From NCBI GenBank assembly GCA_002372815.1, contig DFIR01000058.1, positions 1 through 13,262 of the forward strand: a stretch of DNA of 13,262 bases, given 5' to 3'. A program made the position numbers and the translations under genes. The notes beneath the pieces are model-generated. The model made no database searches, was not told the DNA's origin, and saw nothing but the letters and a program-made list of their open reading frames with translations. Numbering within the stretch: position 1 is the first letter of the stretch; every line of letters begins with the position of its first letter. Shown in pieces: positions 1 to 6,095 of this stretch. Source of the DNA: Lachnospiraceae bacterium UBA3692 (GTDB taxonomy: Bacteria > Bacillota > Clostridia > Lachnospirales > Lachnospiraceae).

Positions 1-17
1 GATAGTTTTCCAGACAG

Positions 18-183
18 AAGCGAGTTCCGAGCACTGAAAATTCGCTTTTGAGAGAAGACTTAAGAAAGGAAAGCGAGTTAGCTATAATAAACACTCGCTT
101 TCTCATATCCGGAATTACTTTCAAAGTGAAACCGCACGTCCGGAACTCGCTTTCGTTTAAACAATTCCTATTGAAAAGCGAAA
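18..183. repeat. Cluster of short inverted GCGAGT-type motifs in AT-rich DNA
   Basis: A motif of the form AAGCGAGT or AAGCGAAA recurs about six times in alternating orientation, near 18, 40, 69, 93, 141 and 174. Two pairs are exact inverted repeats: AAGCGAGTTCCG at 18-29 matches the complement of 141-152, and GAAAGCGAGT at 69-78 matches the complement of 93-102 with a 14-base spacer. A 67-codon open frame at 48-251 merely translates this repeat and is not called. The role is unknown; it may be a nested palindromic repeat family or the edge of an element starting outside the window. Confidence 0.5.
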
Positions 184-255
184 ACTACGCTGAGAGAACC
201 GAATCGATCCTTTTCCCACTGGATTCCGCAAAGTGTCGCTTATCTAAATGACATT

Positions 256-275
256 GGGACGGTTCTCTGTGTGAG
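256..275 (-). repeat. Half or decayed REP-like element
   Basis: The sequence GGGACGGTTCTCTGTGTGAG is the loop and one stem arm of the REP-like family seen at 1226-1252 and 9107-9133. The opposite arm is not recognisable (TGACATT stands where TCACACAG would be expected). It marks the change from AT-rich to GC-rich DNA. Confidence 0.5.
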
Positions 276-376
276 CACCGGCAGGAACCGACCTCCCATA
301 TCCGTGAGAGCCACGGTTCACTTCTCGGAGATGTACATAGACCTGCGCGGCGCATCTGCCGGGCAATGACCAACTC

Positions 377-401
377 GGCCCCCGCTCTGATGGCGGGGGC
401 C
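377..401 (+). other. Perfect 9-bp hairpin in copy A
   Basis: GGCCCCCGC (377-385) pairs perfectly with GCGGGGGCC (393-401) around the loop TCTGATG. The equivalent in copy B is TCGCT with AGCGA around CTGATG (minus strand). There is no T-run after it, so it does not look like an intrinsic terminator. Confidence 0.55.
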
Positions 402-410
402 TCAGACATT

Positions 411-452
411 GGGTCAACAAAATCCGCAGCCCGAAGCCGCGGGTTTTGACCC
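411..452 (+). other. Long hairpin with AGCCCGAAG loop in copy A
   Basis: GGGTC pairs with GACCC (411-415 with 448-452) and AAAATCCGC pairs with GCGGGTTTT (419-427 with 439-447), with three unpaired bases on the left side and an 11-base loop. Copy B carries a hairpin at 984-1014 with the same loop core but different stem bases. Confidence 0.5.
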
Positions 453-693
453 GGCAGATCCACTGCGCAGATCAGGTACATCAAACCGCTCGTTCAAAAG
501 TGTCTCTCCCGGATATGGGACGACGGTTCCTGTTGTGCTCACGCGGAGAACCTGTCCTGGCGGCGATGTTGATCTGTATGGCATTACCTTCAACATGCAC
601 GATTCGGACACGGACGGTCCTTGCGTGCATGTTGCCGATGCTTAGGTCATTGCACAAGAAAAGTTCTTCTTATGTGCATTGCAGCCCGCGGAG

Positions 694-835
694 CGTTCGT
701 CAGAGGAAGCCAGGGGTGGGATGTACGGAAGCGGGACGGAATAGAGCCTTGAGCGTCCACAAAACGTTCATCAGAGTAAGCCGAGGGTGGGATGTACGGA
801 AGTGGGACGGAATATAGCCTTGAACGTCCACAAAG
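694..835. repeat. Two tandem copies of a 71-bp unit
   Basis: The unit beginning CGTTCGTCAGAG at 694 is repeated at 765 (CGTTCATCAGAG), and a third start-like fragment CGTCCTCG follows at 836. The two full units differ at about 8 of 71 positions. Since 71 is not a multiple of three, the repeat shifts frame and is unlikely to be coding. It lies immediately beyond copy B of the structured element and may be part of it. Confidence 0.8.
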
Positions 836-839
836 CGTC

Positions 840-1077
840 CTCGTACCTCGCCATCACGTCCGGACGCCATGACAGGAACCTTCCCCGGCGTGATCCACAG
901 CACATAAAGACAGCCTGCATCCATTCGCCCCACTTTGAACGAGCGGGTTGATACACTTGATCCGGCCAGTGCGCCTGACGGGTCACAAGACGCAGCTTCG
1001 GGCTGCGGCTTGTGTTGTCCTACTGTCTGAGCGGATCGCTCATCAGAGCGAGACGCGAGTTGGGACATTGCCCGGCA
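840..1077 (-). repeat. Structured repeat element, copy B (inverted relative to A)
   Basis: Read on the minus strand, this segment has the same block order as copy A: the GCCGGGCAATG start (1077-1067), the CTCTGATG hairpin region, a CAGAC linker, a hairpin with loop core CCCGAAG, a CAGGCGCACTGGCCGG block and the CGCTCGTTCAAA box. Two hairpins are strong: 984-1014 (CACAAG and CGCAGC arms, one mismatch) and the 1028-1051 region. Predicted peptides from it have no recognisable domain. Confidence 0.5.
984..1014 (-). other. Hairpin in copy B equivalent to the 411-452 hairpin
   Basis: CACAAG (984-989) pairs with CTTGTG (1009-1014) and CGCAGC (991-996) pairs with GCTGCG (1002-1007), with one A-G mismatch and a five-base loop. 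The stem is unlike that of copy A apart from the loop core, yet is just as well paired. Confidence 0.55.
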
Positions 1078-1156
1078 GGCGTGCCGGCCGGATCAAGTGT
1101 AGCTCCGCGAAGTGATCGTGGAACGAATGGACGCAGGCTGCCTTTATGCTATACGG
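1071..1156 (+). repeat. Partial copy C of the structured element
   Basis: The plus strand from about 1071 resembles the reverse complement of 896-983: a GGCCGGATCAAGTGTA block, then GAACGAATGGACGCAGGCTG (the copy B counterpart is GGCGAATGGATGCAGGCTG) and CTTTATG. It lacks the first two hairpins of copies A and B. Copies B and C are therefore arranged as a near-palindrome meeting around 1067-1077. A REP-like hairpin begins right at its end (1155). Confidence 0.45.
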
Positions 1157-1187
1157 GCCGCACAGAGGACTGTCCCCTGTGCGGCCC
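1155..1187. repeat. REP-like hairpin with GGGCCGCACAG stem
   Basis: GGGCCGCACAG (1155-1165) is perfectly complementary to CTGTGCGGCCC (1177-1187) around the loop AGGACTGTCCC, a variant of the family loop AGAACCGTCCC. A run of seven T follows about a dozen bases later (1202-1208), which is too far for a standard terminator but could give weak termination of plus-strand transcripts. Confidence 0.75.
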
Positions 1188-1225
1188 GCGAAGTATCTGC
1201 ATTTTTTTCCTGTTCAGCCCGGCTG

Positions 1226-1252
1226 TCACACAGAGAACCGTCCCCTGTGTGA
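1226..1252. repeat. REP-like hairpin downstream of the ABC exporter operon
   Basis: TCACACAG (1226-1233) pairs with CTGTGTGA (1245-1252) around AGAACCGTCCC. It starts three bases past the stop codon of the 1256-3028 gene on the minus strand. It may protect the operon's 3' end or attenuate transcription; no T-run follows it on the minus strand. Confidence 0.75.
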
Positions 1253-1255
1253 GGC

Positions 1256-3028
1256 CTAGGCGGTGACTTGCTGGGTGTAGAGACGGTGGTAGTAGCCGCG
1301 CTTTGCGAGGAGCTCGGCGTGGGTACCCTGCTCGACGATGCGTCCGTCGCGGACGACCAGGATGAGGTCGGAGGAGACGATCGTGGAGAGGCGGTGGGCG
1401 ACGACGAAGCAGGTGCGGCCCCTGGTGACGACGGAGATGGCGTTCTGGATCGCTTTCTCCGTGATGGTGTCGATGGAGGAGGTCGCTTCGTCGAGGATCA
1501 GGAGCTTCGGGTCCGCAAGGAGGGCGCGCGCGAAGGAGAGGAGCTGCTTCTCGCCGGTGGAGAGGAGGCTGCCGCCCTCACCGACTTCGCTGTCGAGGCC
1601 GTGTTCCATGCGGGCGACGATGCCGTCCGCGCTGACGAGGCGCAGGGCCTCCATGATCTGCTCATCGGTGGCGTCCGGCCGGCCGTAGCGCAGGTTCTCA
1701 CGGACACTGCCGGAGAAGAGATGCGGCGACTGCAGGACGTAGCCGAGGTTCTCGTGGAGCCAGAGCTGGGAGCGCTCGCGCGCGTCCCGGCCGTCGATCA
1801 GGAGCTGCCCCTCCGTGGGCTCGTAGAAACGGCAGACGAGGTTCACCAGCGTGGATTTGCCGGCGCCGGTCTCTCCGACGATGGCGATGTTCGTGCCGTG
1901 CGGGACCTTGAGGTTGAAGTGTTCGAGGACATTTTCCTCCCCGTCCGGGTAGCGGAAGGTGACGTCCCGGAACTCGATGTCGCCGTGGAGCGGCTCCCAG
2001 TTCTCGCGCTTCGGGGAGAAGGTGTCGCCGTATTTTTCGATCACTGCAGGGGTGTCGGCAACGTCGGACTGCTCCGCGAGCAGGTTCGTCAGGCGCTCGA
2101 TGTTGACCTGGATCTGCACGAAGGAGGCGAAGTTCTGGATGATCATCTGCAGCGGCTCGATCATGTTGACGGCGTAGTTGACGAAGACGCTGAGCGTGCC
2201 GATCTGCAGGATCCCTTCGCGGGAGAGCTGTCCGCCCTGCCAGAGGACGACGGCGAGCGCGAAGGAGGACAGGAGGGTCACGGTGGCCGTAAACATCGCC
2301 GAGTAGTGGACGGCGTGGACGCTGGTGCTGCGCATGTGCTCGGTGTCCCGCTCGAAGTCCCGCTGCATGCGGTCTTCCACGACGAGGAGCCGGATCGCGC
2401 GGGCGCCGGTGATCCCCTCGTTGAAGTCCCCGGTGATCGTCGAGTTGATCTCGCGGATCTTCCGGTTCAGCGTCACGAGCCTCTTCTGGAAGAAGGAGAT
2501 CAGCAGCCCCGCCGCCGCCATGAGGGCGATGATCGCGAGGGCCAGGCGCAGGTCCGTCACCAGCATGACGATCAGCGCGAACAGGATGTAGGCGCCGTTC
2601 CAGACGCAGTCCATCATGCGCCAGGAGACGGCTTCGCCGATCTTGCCGGTGTCGCTCATGACGCGCGCGTGGATGTAGCCCACACTGTTCTGGTTGAAAT
2701 AGGAGAAAGAGAGCGTCTGCAGGTGATCGAAAGCAGCGCTGCGCAGGTCGCGGTCCACGGACATCTCCACCTTGCCGGAGTCCAGCATGCTGCGGTAGTT
2801 GATCACGCACTGGAAAGCCAGGACCGCCAGGTACAGGAAGATGAAGACAGGCAGACCTTCGAGCGTGCCCTCCGCCACAAAGTGGTCCAGCGCGTAGCGC
2901 GTGAAGAGCGGATAGATCGCGTCGATCATGCTGCACAGGACGGCCAGGGAGACCATGAAGGCGATGGTGGCGCGGTATTTTTTCAGGTAGGGGAAGAGGA
3001 GGGGGATCCCGAAGAATTTATGCTTCAT
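1256..3028 (-). CDS. ABC exporter half-transporter, catalytically competent subunit
   Basis: This 590-residue protein is a type IV (B-family, multidrug/lipid/peptide exporter type) ABC half-transporter. An N-terminal six-helix membrane domain (about residues 15-310) is followed by an ATPase domain. Walker A is GETGAGKST (385-393), Walker B ends LILDEATSS with catalytic Glu514, and the switch region is VAHRLSTI. The signature loop is LSTGEKQ (489-495) rather than LSGGQ. The start chosen is the ATG with AAAGGAGG five bases upstream; a 24-residue in-frame extension lacks membrane character and overlaps the upstream gene more. It overlaps the preceding ABC gene by 11 bases, so the two are probably translated together and form a heterodimer. 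The substrate cannot be told from sequence. The REP-like hairpin lies just past its TAG stop. Confidence 0.93.
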   Translation of the reverse strand: MKHKFFGIPLLFPYLKKYRATIAFMVSLAVLCSMIDAIYPLFTRYALDHFVAEGTLEGLPVFIFLYLAVLAFQCVINYRSMLDSGKVEMSVDRDLRSAAFDHLQTLSFSYFNQNSVGYIHARVMSDTGKIGEAVSWRMMDCVWNGAYILFALIVMLVTDLRLALAIIALMAAAGLLISFFQKRLVTLNRKIREINSTITGDFNEGITGARAIRLLVVEDRMQRDFERDTEHMRSTSVHAVHYSAMFTATVTLLSSFALAVVLWQGGQLSREGILQIGTLSVFVNYAVNMIEPLQMIIQNFASFVQIQVNIERLTNLLAEQSDVADTPAVIEKYGDTFSPKRENWEPLHGDIEFRDVTFRYPDGEENVLEHFNLKVPHGTNIAIVGETGAGKSTLVNLVCRFYEPTEGQLLIDGRDARERSQLWLHENLGYVLQSPHLFSGSVRENLRYGRPDATDEQIMEALRLVSADGIVARMEHGLDSEVGEGGSLLSTGEKQLLSFARALLADPKLLILDEATSSIDTITEKAIQNAISVVTRGRTCFVVAHRLSTIVSSDLILVVRDGRIVEQGTHAELLAKRGYYHRLYTQQVTA

Positions 3029-5009
3029 GGGGGCCTCCTTTCTGCTGTTCTGCGGTCTGCGCAGATGTTCCGGGTTCCTGCGCGGAAGGCGCTTCCGCAC
3101 CGGCCCCCAGCTGGAGATCGTGTACGCGCCGGTAGATGCCGCCGCGCGCCAGGAGCTGCTTGTGGGTGCCCTGTTCGGCGATCCGCCCGTGGTCGAGGAC
3201 CAGGATGTTATCGGCGTGCATGAGCGTCGTGACCCGGTGCGCGACCAGGATCACGGTGGAACTGCCGGTGCTGCTGCGCAGCTGCGCCCGGATCCGGGCG
3301 TCCGTCTCCGCGTCGACGGCGGACAGGGAGTCATCGAAGACCATGACCGGCGGCCGGCGGATCAGCATCTGGGCGATCGCGGTCCGCTGCTTCTGGCCGC
3401 CCGAAAGCGTTACGCCGCGCTCCCCGACGAAGGTCGCGTAGCCCTGCGGGAAGCGGTCGATCGTCTCCTCCAGGTCCGCGATGCGGCTGGCGGCCCGGAT
3501 CTCGTTCTCGTCCGCGTCTTCGGCGGCGATCCGGATATTCTCCTCCAGAGAACGGGAGAAAAGGAACGGCTCCTGCAGGACCATGCCGATATTGGTGCGC
3601 AGCCAGGAGGCCCGGATGTCCCGGACGTCCACGCCGCCGATGGTGATGCGGCCGCCGGAGCGGGTGCCGCCGCTGTCGGCGGCGGAGGAATTCTCCCCGT
3701 GGGTCTTCTCCACGGTAGCTTCCTCTGCGGAAGGCGCGTCCAGCGCATAGAGGCGCTCGAGCAGGTAGAGCAGGGTGGACTTGCCGCTGCCGGTCGCACC
3801 GAGGATGCCGACGGTCGTGCCCGCGGGGATCGTGAAAGTGACATCTTCCAGGACCGGCGTCCGGACACCGTCGTTCTCGTAGGAGAAAGAGACGTGCTCG
3901 AAAGCAATGTCGCGGTCCATGGGCGGAGTGAGGGCGCCGGGGACGTCCCGTTCCGGCTGCGCGCGCATGATGTAGCGCAGACGCTCGAGGGAGATGCCCG
4001 CTTTGCTCAGCTCGGAGATGACGCGGCCGAGGGAGCGCACGGGCCAGATCAGCATCGCGTTGTAGGAGACGAACGCGATGAACTGTCCCGCGGTGATCTC
4101 CCCGTGCACGCAGAACCAGGCGCCGAGGACGACGACCAGCAGGTTCTGCACCCCGGTCATCACGTCGCCGGTCACCCAGTTGAGGGTCAGGATCTTCATC
4201 AGGTGGATCCAGTAGCCGGTGTATTTTTCGTTCTGTGTGTGAAAACGCTCCCGCTCATAGCGTTCCCGGCCGAAGGCTCGCACGACGCGGACGCCGGTCA
4301 GGTTCTCCTGCGCGATGGCGGACAGGCGGCCTTCCTCGGTGTCTGCCAGCTCAAAAGCGCTGCCGATCTTTCTGTGAAAATACAGCGAATACCCCACCAC
4401 CACCGGGATGAACAGGGAGGAGAGCAGGGTCATGAAAGGATGGATCCGCAGCATGAAGAAAACGGCCAGCACGATCAGCACGATCACGCGCACCAGGCTG
4501 GTGAGCTGCTCCGAGACAAAGACCTTGATCGACTCGACGTCGGACGTGCAGCGCTGGATGATGTCGCCGGTGCTGTTCTCCGCGTGCCACTTGTAGGGGA
4601 GCTTCTGGATGTGGGCGTAGAGCTCATCCCGCATCCGCTTGACGAAGCGCTCGGAGGCATACGCGTTCAGCCACCGGAACAGGTACCGGAAGAGCGCGGC
4701 GCAGAGGGAGACCGCGATCACGGCGCAGGCGATGAGACCGAACTGCTCCCGCAGCAGCTGCACCCCGCCGTGCGCGTCCAGGAACGCGAGGAGCGGAGCC
4801 GGCAGATCCGGCGCCTGCGTGCCGATGACACTGTCCACAGTGAACGTGATGATCCGGGGGGACAGCATATCGAACAGCGACACCATGCACGCGCAGAGCA
4901 TGCTCAGCGCAAAATACCGCATACTCCCCTGCAGGAAGTAGCGGATCAGCGACAGGTTGGATGCGGTGATATCCTTGTGGATTCTGTTTTTATTCTTTGT
5001 ATCTGACAT
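3018..5009 (-). CDS. ABC exporter half-transporter, degenerate-site subunit
   Basis: This 663-residue protein is the partner half-transporter: six predicted membrane helices in the first ~330 residues, then an ATPase domain with Walker A GATGSGKST (404-412) and canonical LSGGQ (535-539). Walker B reads VMVFDDSLSAVD, so Asp560 replaces the catalytic glutamate. This is the pattern of the degenerate subunit in heterodimeric exporters such as TM287/288 and LmrCD. An unusual hydrophilic insertion of about 25-29 residues (425-453, rich in Ser, Gly, Glu and Thr) follows the Walker A helix, and the C-terminus carries an Ala/Gln/Glu-rich tail. The ATG at 5009 is chosen although it lacks a Shine-Dalgarno sequence; a TTG at 5045 would add 12 residues. 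Its stop overlaps the next gene. Export of drugs, peptides or lipids is possible. Confidence 0.92.
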   Translation of the reverse strand: MSDTKNKNRIHKDITASNLSLIRYFLQGSMRYFALSMLCACMVSLFDMLSPRIITFTVDSVIGTQAPDLPAPLLAFLDAHGGVQLLREQFGLIACAVIAVSLCAALFRYLFRWLNAYASERFVKRMRDELYAHIQKLPYKWHAENSTGDIIQRCTSDVESIKVFVSEQLTSLVRVIVLIVLAVFFMLRIHPFMTLLSSLFIPVVVGYSLYFHRKIGSAFELADTEEGRLSAIAQENLTGVRVVRAFGRERYERERFHTQNEKYTGYWIHLMKILTLNWVTGDVMTGVQNLLVVVLGAWFCVHGEITAGQFIAFVSYNAMLIWPVRSLGRVISELSKAGISLERLRYIMRAQPERDVPGALTPPMDRDIAFEHVSFSYENDGVRTPVLEDVTFTIPAGTTVGILGATGSGKSTLLYLLERLYALDAPSAEEATVEKTHGENSSAADSGGTRSGGRITIGGVDVRDIRASWLRTNIGMVLQEPFLFSRSLEENIRIAAEDADENEIRAASRIADLEETIDRFPQGYATFVGERGVTLSGGQKQRTAIAQMLIRRPPVMVFDDSLSAVDAETDARIRAQLRSSTGSSTVILVAHRVTTLMHADNILVLDHGRIAEQGTHKQLLARGGIYRRVHDLQLGAGAEAPSAQEPGTSAQTAEQQKGGPHEA
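3034..3041 (-). promoter_or_regulatory. Ribosome binding site for the second ABC gene
   Basis: AAAGGAGG on the minus strand, five bases before the ATG at 3028, lies inside the 3' end of the preceding gene. It decides the start in favour of MKHKFF and against the longer frame opening at 3100, and supports translational coupling across the 11-base overlap. Confidence 0.8.
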
Positions 5010-5016
5010 GTTATCA

Positions 5017-5045
5017 AGAATACAGAAAAGCCAGGAAAAGTGCAA
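5017..5045 (-). promoter_or_regulatory. Putative promoter of the ABC exporter operon, possibly leaderless
   Basis: On the minus strand TTGCAC (5045-5040) and TATTCT (5022-5017) are separated by exactly 17 bases. Transcription would begin at about 5010-5009, that is at the ATG itself, which fits the absence of a Shine-Dalgarno sequence before this gene. The -10 matches consensus at four of six positions, so this is suggestive only. Confidence 0.35.
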
Positions 5046-5061
5046 GATACCGGGAGGCTAC

Positions 5062-5190
5062 AGCAAGCGCGCAGGGGCCGCAGTGCAGGGACGATCGCGC
5101 GCAGGGGACGGTTCTCCGCGCGATTTGTATACACGTATGCGGAGCGCGCAGAGAACCGTCCCCTGCGCGCTCGTCTCCTGCACGCTTGCT
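5062..5190. repeat. Extended imperfect palindrome around the first paired REP-like element
   Basis: Beyond the 74-nt core at 5097-5170, pairing continues outward: GTGCAGGGACGA (5083-5094) matches the complement of 5171-5183 with one bulge, and AGCAAGCG (5062-5069) matches the complement of CGCTTGCT (5183-5190). A further partial arm (GCGCGCAGGGGCCG, 5067-5080) lies on the left side, suggesting nested or repeated insertion. Confidence 0.6.
5097..5170. repeat. Paired REP-like element (REPIN-like), copy 1
   Basis: Two family elements face each other: 5097-5116 is a perfect 20-base inverted match to 5151-5170, extending to 26 pairs with one mismatch, and each arm is itself a palindrome with GCGCG ends. 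The spacer contains TGTATA and GTAT and can pair weakly. Length (74 nt), arms and spacer match the element at 10424-10497. It lies between the divergent ABC exporter operon and the SDR gene, upstream of both putative promoters. Confidence 0.85.
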
Positions 5191-5206
5191 GCGCGAAAAA
5201 TTCCTG

Positions 5207-5235
5207 TAGACAGGAGAGTTATGTCATGCTAACAT
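5207..5235 (+). promoter_or_regulatory. Putative promoter of the SDR gene
   Basis: TAGACA (5207-5212) and TAACAT (5230-5235) are separated by 17 bases, matching consensus at five and four of six positions. Transcription would start near 5242 and give a leader of about 43 nt containing the AGGAGG site at 5269-5274. Confidence 0.4.
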
Positions 5236-5284
5236 AAATCCCGCAGAATTTTTGTTAACATTATAACGAGGAGGAGTCAACCAA

Positions 5285-6073
5285 ATGGATCTGAAACTGA
5301 AGGATAAGGTGGTTCTTGTCACTGGCGGTACCGGCGGGATCGGGATGGCGATCGTGAAGGCTTTCCTTGCGGAAGGCGCGAAGGTCGCGTTCTCTTCCAC
5401 GAGGCAGGAGAAGATCGACGCCATGCTTCCGCAGCTCGAAGCGGCGGATGGACAGGTAGCCGGTTTTGTCGCCGACATGAACAAGGAAGAAGAGATTAAA
5501 GCGTTTGTGGACAACGCGAAAGAGAAGTTCGGCACGATCGACATCGTCGTCCCGAATGCCGGATATGAGGGCAAAGCGCACCCTGTGCAGGATATGACCC
5601 TGGAACTGTTCGAGCAGACCTATATGCTGAATGTTTTCTCTGTCATGCTGCTTATGAAATATGCCGCGCCGACGCTGATCGAGAAGAAGTCCGGCGCCGT
5701 CGTCGTCGTCGCCTCTGCGGCAGCTTATGAGCCCACAGCGGGCAACAGCGCGTATGTTTCTTCGAAATATGCGGTTGCCGGCCTCACCAAGTGTGTGGCG
5801 ATGGAGCTCGGCCCGGTGGGCGTGCACGTCAATTATGTCTGCCCCGGCCCGGTGGATACGCCCATGATGCTCCGCATCGAGAAGGATTTCTTCGGCGACA
5901 CCATGACCCACGAAGAGGCGATGGCCATGCTCGCAGGCACCTACGCCATGGACAAGCGCTACGCCAAGCCCGAGGAAGTCGCGAACGCAGTTCTCTATCT
6001 CGCCTCCGAGGTCTCCGCGCACACCGCCGGCATGGGCATGCACGTGGATTCCAAGGTGTCCGCGCCGAACTGA
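5285..6073 (+). CDS. Short-chain dehydrogenase/reductase (classical SDR)
   Basis: The 262-residue product is a classical NAD(P)-dependent SDR, the usual length for the family, and cytoplasmic. The cofactor motif TGGTGGIG is at residues 13-20, the NAG motif at 91-93, and the active-site triad is Ser144, Tyr157 and Lys161 (YVSSK). PGPVDTPM follows the usual PG motif. No Arg or Asp that would clearly set NADPH or NADH preference is obvious. The substrate cannot be assigned; related proteins act on 3-oxoacyl groups, sugars, alcohols or steroids. The start is supported by AGGAGG ten bases upstream. The gene stands alone, facing gpmA and sharing a terminator hairpin with it. Confidence 0.9.
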   Translation: MDLKLKDKVVLVTGGTGGIGMAIVKAFLAEGAKVAFSSTRQEKIDAMLPQLEAADGQVAGFVADMNKEEEIKAFVDNAKEKFGTIDIVVPNAGYEGKAHPVQDMTLELFEQTYMLNVFSVMLLMKYAAPTLIEKKSGAVVVVASAAAYEPTAGNSAYVSSKYAVAGLTKCVAMELGPVGVHVNYVCPGPVDTPMMLRIEKDFFGDTMTHEEAMAMLAGTYAMDKRYAKPEEVANAVLYLASEVSAHTAGMGMHVDSKVSAPN

Positions 6074-6095
6074 GTGTTCCGGATCGAAGTAAAAA

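Larger units (their letters stand above)
356..590 (+). repeat. Structured repeat element, copy A
   Basis: This stretch is alignable by eye to the reverse complement of 840-1077 (copy B). Shared blocks in order are a GCCGGGCAATG start, a hairpin around CTCTGATG, a CAGAC linker, a hairpin with the loop core AGCCCGAAG, and a CGCTCGTTCAAA box. Copy A has a perfect 9-bp stem (377-385 with 393-401) and a longer hairpin (411-415 with 448-452 plus 419-427 with 439-447, one G-T pair). Stem sequences differ from copy B while pairing is kept, which hints at selection on structure. I cannot name the family; it could be a non-coding RNA or the end structure of a mobile element. Confidence 0.5.
1..1255. 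other. Gene-free repeat-rich region
   Basis: No reading frame here looks like a real gene. The open frames are short, overlap on both strands, lack good ribosome binding sites, and their predicted products are low-information translations of repeated DNA. Instead the region is a patchwork. It has an AT-rich segment with short inverted motifs (about 18-183), related hairpin-bearing copies in both orientations (about 356-590, 840-1077 and 1071-1156), a 71-bp tandem pair (694-835), and REP-like hairpins near the right side (1155-1187 and 1226-1252). Base composition changes sharply near position 240, from AT-rich to GC-rich, suggesting pieces of different origin. It could hold a non-coding RNA or the remains of mobile elements. 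Confidence 0.7.

Noticed and set aside
48..251. 67-codon open frame at the left edge
   Set aside because: Composed of the repeated AT-rich motif, no ribosome binding site and no recognisable domain.
1036..1051. Hammerhead ribozyme suggested by CTGATGA on the minus strand
   Set aside because: The CTGATGA box is present only in copy B, copy A has CTGATGG, and the required GAAA after stem II is missing.
356..1077. Group II intron or HEARO-type RNA
   Set aside because: Hairpin-rich and repeated, but I cannot identify a domain V, a conserved intron 5' end, or an associated ORF. Left as unidentified rather than named.
1268..5006. Long plus-strand open frames opposite both ABC genes (651 and 659 codons)
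   Set aside because: They mirror the real genes; their products are Asp/Glu/Val/Gly-rich with no domains, and the minus-strand frames carry complete ABC motifs. High GC at third positions removes stops on the opposite strand.
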